This document shows positions 4,860 to 7,151 of a DNA stretch of 7,151 bases, in pieces. Position 1 is the stretch's first letter. The number at the start of each line of letters is the position of its first letter. The stretch is from assembly GCA_003451635.1 (NCBI GenBank), contig DMAT01000325.1:1-7151 (forward strand), written 5' to 3'. The notes below the pieces were generated by a model. The model was not told the DNA's origin. It did not search any database and saw only the letters and a list, made by a program, of their open reading frames with translations. The position numbers were made by a program, and so were the translations under genes. The DNA is from Syntrophus sp. (in: bacteria). Its GTDB lineage: Bacteria > Desulfobacterota > Syntrophia > Syntrophales > UBA8958.

Positions 4860-5702
4860 TCACATGGCCTGGCTGCGAATGAAATCAACGGCATTTTGAA
4901 AGATAATAAGGCCCATACCCATTTCCGGCAGTTCCTCCCGGGTCCACCGGGGATGGTTGGTGCGGTGCAGGTAAGCCTCCGGGTGGGGCATGAGGCCGAA
5001 GATCCTGCCCGTATCGTTGCAGATGCCGGCGATGGCGTCGATAGCGCCGTTTGGATTTGCGGGATAAGTCATCGTCGGATCTCCATCATCGGCGCTGCTG
5101 TACTGGACGACAATCCGACGTTCCTTATGGAGGCGCGCCAGGACGGATGGATCACGGACGATGAATTTTCCTTCCCCGTGGCGAACGGGAAGATAGAGGT
5201 ATTTTGTTCCCCGGGTGAAGATACACGGGGATTCAGGGTTGACGGCGAGATGGACCCAGCGGTCTTCAAATCGTCCCGAATCGTTGAAGCTCAAGGTTAC
5301 GGTCTGGGTCAGGTAGTCACCGTCGAACCCGGGAAGAAGGCCAAGTTTGACCAGGAGCTGAAAGCCGTTGCATACACCGAGGATGAGCTTCCCATCCCTG
5401 ATAAATCTGGTCATCTGGTCATAGAGTTTTTCCTCCGTTCCTTCGATGGTGGCATGGAGGATCCGGTTTGCCCCTGCCTTGGCGGAACCGAGGTCGTCGC
5501 CGTCGAGAAAACCGCCGGGAAGATTGAGGAAATGATAGTCATCCAGACGTTTTTCACCATGAAGGAGTTCGCTGATATGGACAATGTCCACCACTTCTGA
5601 TCCGGCGAGGCTGCAGGCATGGGCCATCTCCACCTCACAGTTCGTGCCGTTGCCGGTGATGACGATACTCTTGACAATTTTATTTATGTTGGCCTTGGTC
5701 AT
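4860..5702 (-). CDS. purQ: Phosphoribosylformylglycinamidine synthase, glutaminase subunit PurQ
   Basis: This is a 280-residue class I glutamine amidotransferase subunit. It releases ammonia from glutamine and feeds it to PurL for ATP-dependent conversion of FGAR to FGAM in purine synthesis. TGNGTNCEVEMAHA (16-29) is the PurQ N-terminal signature, and LPGGFLDGDD (61-70) forms the oxyanion region. LGVCNGFQLL (108-117) holds nucleophile C111. PHPEAYLHRTNHPRW (239-253) holds H240 and E242 of the triad. VRHGEGKF (173-180) is also typical. It is about 50 residues longer than B. subtilis PurQ, like the long PurQ of delta-proteobacteria that partners an extended PurL. AGGAAGG (plus-strand 5709-5715) lies 6 nt before ATG. 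It follows purL by 70 nt on the same strand, so one operon is likely. Confidence 0.95.
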   Translation of the reverse strand: MTKANINKIVKSIVITGNGTNCEVEMAHACSLAGSEVVDIVHISELLHGEKRLDDYHFLNLPGGFLDGDDLGSAKAGANRILHATIEGTEEKLYDQMTRFIRDGKLILGVCNGFQLLVKLGLLPGFDGDYLTQTVTLSFNDSGRFEDRWVHLAVNPESPCIFTRGTKYLYLPVRHGEGKFIVRDPSVLARLHKERRIVVQYSSADDGDPTMTYPANPNGAIDAIAGICNDTGRIFGLMPHPEAYLHRTNHPRWTREELPEMGMGLIIFQNAVDFIRSQAM

Positions 5703-5716
5703 GACGCGCCTTCCTA

Positions 5717-5745
5717 AAGGGGGCAGATTTAAAATGTCTCCCCTT
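5717..5745 (-). other. Possible hairpin in the purL-purQ gap
   Basis: On the minus strand, AAGGGGAGA and TCT-GC-CCCCTT can pair (nine pairs, two-base bulge) around a nine-base A/T loop, ending 1 nt before the purQ ribosome site. It is not followed by a U run, so it is not a terminator. It might modulate purQ translation or stabilise a processed mRNA end, or be chance. Confidence 0.25.
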
Positions 5746-5772
5746 GTCGTGTTGTTTCTATTACCTTTGCTA

Positions 5773-7151
5773 CTATGACAGCGTTTTCTGCCACGCCGCC
5801 TTTAAATCCGCTATGGACTCCCTCATCAGAATCTCCCCCGTTGTGCCGCGCAGGGACAGGAAGGGGGAGGCGGTGATCTCCCCGACGGCGTCAAAGGCAA
5901 CAGGGGAGAGAGCTGAAACCTCTCCCCTGATAATCTCTTCAAATTCTTTTTTATGGTTTGGCGAGACGGTGGCCACAAAACGGCTCTGGGATTCGGAAAA
6001 GAGGAGATAGTCGTCCCTGCCGATCCCTTCTTTCGGGACCCTGGCCAGATCGATCTCCATCCCCAGGCCGCCGGCAAAGGCTGTTTCGGCCAGCGCCACC
6101 CCTAATCCGCCATCAGAACAATCGTGACATGAAGCCACCAGTCCTTTTTGGATCGCCTTAGCCAGGGCCTTATATAGCCCTTTTGCCTTTTCTGCGTCCA
6201 CGCTGGGACAGGTATTTCCCACATAGCCGTGGAGGGCGAACCATTCGGAAGCACCCATCTCATTGCGGGTCTCTCCCAACACATAAACAATATCTCCGGC
6301 CCTTTTGGCATCCATCGTTACGGCCTGACGGACATCGGCGATCTTGCCGATAACGGAAAAAAGCAGGGTCGGCGGGATGGATATCTTCGTATTGTCGATG
6401 GCGTAATCATTCTTCATACTGTCCTTGCCAGAGATGCAGGGAACGCCATAGGCAATTGTATAATCGTACACGGCCTTATTGGCCCGGACCAACTGGGCAA
6501 GTTTGTATTCTCCGTCCGGGGTCTTTTCCGATTGCACCGGATCGCACCAGCAGAAGTTATCCAGCCCCGCCAGATGATCCAGATCGGCGCCCACCGCCAC
6601 GGCATTGCGGATGGCTTCGTCAATGGCGCAGGCCGCCATATGGTAGGCATCGATATCGCTGTAGCGGGGACAGATCCCGTTGGCGACGACGATCCCCTCA
6701 TAAGTATCCAGGAGGGGCCGGATCACGGCGGCGTCGCTGGGACCGTCATTCATGGACCCCACCAGGGGCTTGACGACGCTTCCCCCCTGAACTTCATGGT
6801 CGTACTGGCGGACGACGGATTCCTTGCTGCAGATGTTCAAACGGGAGAGCATCTCCTTTAGTGCTTGCCCCATATCCGCGGGGGGAGGGAAAACCGGCTC
6901 TTCCCGGCGAGGGGGTGACCACCTGGCCCGTAGGTTCATCTGGGGCAACCCGTTGTGAAGGAAATCCATCCGCAGATAGGCAACGGTCTGATCGCCGTAG
7001 CGGACATGGAAAAACCCGGAATCCGTGTATTTTCCCAAAACTGTGGCTTCTACGTCCATCTTTGCGGCCAGGGCGAGAAAGGCGTCCATCCTGACCGGAT
7101 CAATGGCCAAGGTCATCCTTTCCTGGGATTCGGAAATGAGAATCTCCCAGG
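5773..7151 (-). CDS. purL: Phosphoribosylformylglycinamidine synthase, PurL synthetase subunit (C-terminal part, cut by window edge)
   Basis: The minus-strand frame is open from the right edge to TAG at 5773-5775. The ATG at 7114-7116 is internal, because the frame before it reads WEILISESQER, the conserved end of the first AIR-synthase-like module of PurL (ESQERM). About 459 residues are present. After the end of the first ATP-binding module comes a linker (RARWSPPRREEPVFPPP). The second module follows, with NDGPSDAAVIRPL, ANGICPRYSDIDAYHMAA, the ATP-site motif ISGKDSMKND, and HDCSDGGLGVALAETAFAGG, matching the HDxSDGGL signature of PurL/PurM. With no fused glutaminase domain and a separate purQ next door, this is a multi-subunit PurL, either the roughly 740-residue PurS-dependent type or the roughly 1000-residue type known from Geobacter relatives. 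The missing N-terminus would decide. Confidence 0.94.
   Translation of the reverse strand, partial: WEILISESQERMTLAIDPVRMDAFLALAAKMDVEATVLGKYTDSGFFHVRYGDQTVAYLRMDFLHNGLPQMNLRARWSPPRREEPVFPPPADMGQALKEMLSRLNICSKESVVRQYDHEVQGGSVVKPLVGSMNDGPSDAAVIRPLLDTYEGIVVANGICPRYSDIDAYHMAACAIDEAIRNAVAVGADLDHLAGLDNFCWCDPVQSEKTPDGEYKLAQLVRANKAVYDYTIAYGVPCISGKDSMKNDYAIDNTKISIPPTLLFSVIGKIADVRQAVTMDAKRAGDIVYVLGETRNEMGASEWFALHGYVGNTCPSVDAEKAKGLYKALAKAIQKGLVASCHDCSDGGLGVALAETAFAGGLGMEIDLARVPKEGIGRDDYLLFSESQSRFVATVSPNHKKEFEEIIRGEVSALSPVAFDAVGEITASPFLSLRGTTGEILMRESIADLKAAWQKTLS

Noticed and set aside
4824..5600. 258-codon open frame on the + strand opposite purQ
   Set aside because: It is the complementary shadow of a well-supported purQ with intact catalytic residues, and its product shows no recognisable domain or ribosome site.
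6229..6861. 210-codon open frame on the + strand opposite purL
   Set aside because: Antisense shadow of purL, where G-C-rich codon use suppresses stops; no start signal or domain.
7114..7116. ATG near the right edge as the purL start
   Set aside because: The frame remains open to the window edge and the upstream codons encode the conserved ESQER segment, so this Met is internal.
1..7151. CRISPR array, tRNA, rRNA, insertion sequence or phage attachment site
   Set aside because: No regularly spaced identical repeats, cloverleaf, transposase or integrase signature, or long terminal repeats seen on either strand.

Overview
The window reads as a bacterial chromosome segment, probably from an anaerobic delta-type proteobacterium (Desulfobacterota / Syntrophia-like). 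This rests on three things: an iron-sulfur flavoprotein-type FMN reductase, a J-domain/receiver fusion of a kind found in that group, and a PurL with a separate long PurQ. The taxonomic call is an inference from gene content, not a match to a known genome.

Layout. Bases 1-416 hold no confident gene, only a frame open from the left edge to 201 that may be the tail of an upstream gene. On the + strand come a small exported protein (417-884) and, 13 nt later, a 4Fe-4S/FMN flavoprotein (898-1464). Bases 1465-2093 carry no conventional gene. They hold a degenerate cluster of very short, basic, RBS-preceded reading frames (1718-2066) and possibly one small ORF on the minus strand, and they close with a strong intrinsic terminator (2094-2129). 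A consensus sigma70-type promoter (TTGACA-17-TATAAT, 2140-2168) sits directly after that terminator. It drives a PaaI-like thioesterase (2215-2715) and a DNA polymerase IV (dinB, 2750-3934). A hairpin terminator at 3997-4040 then separates convergent transcription units.

On the minus strand, read right to left, are the C-terminal part of purL (running off the right edge), purQ (4860-5702) and a J-domain/response-regulator fusion (4066-4746). PurL and PurQ together make formylglycinamidine ribonucleotide synthase, the fourth step of de novo purine synthesis. The J-REC protein is probably an independent signalling or chaperone-linked protein that happens to lie downstream.

The most unusual stretch is 1700-2093. 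Three imperfect units about 100 bp apart share a TTGA(T/C)C box. Two encode peptides with a conserved W/*-(V/I)-D-P-x-(S/C)-x-P motif. In the third unit the Trp codon of the motif is a TGA, followed at 9-30 nt by a hairpin with some features of a bacterial SECIS. Simple decay of a small-gene family is the leading explanation, but programmed readthrough is testable.
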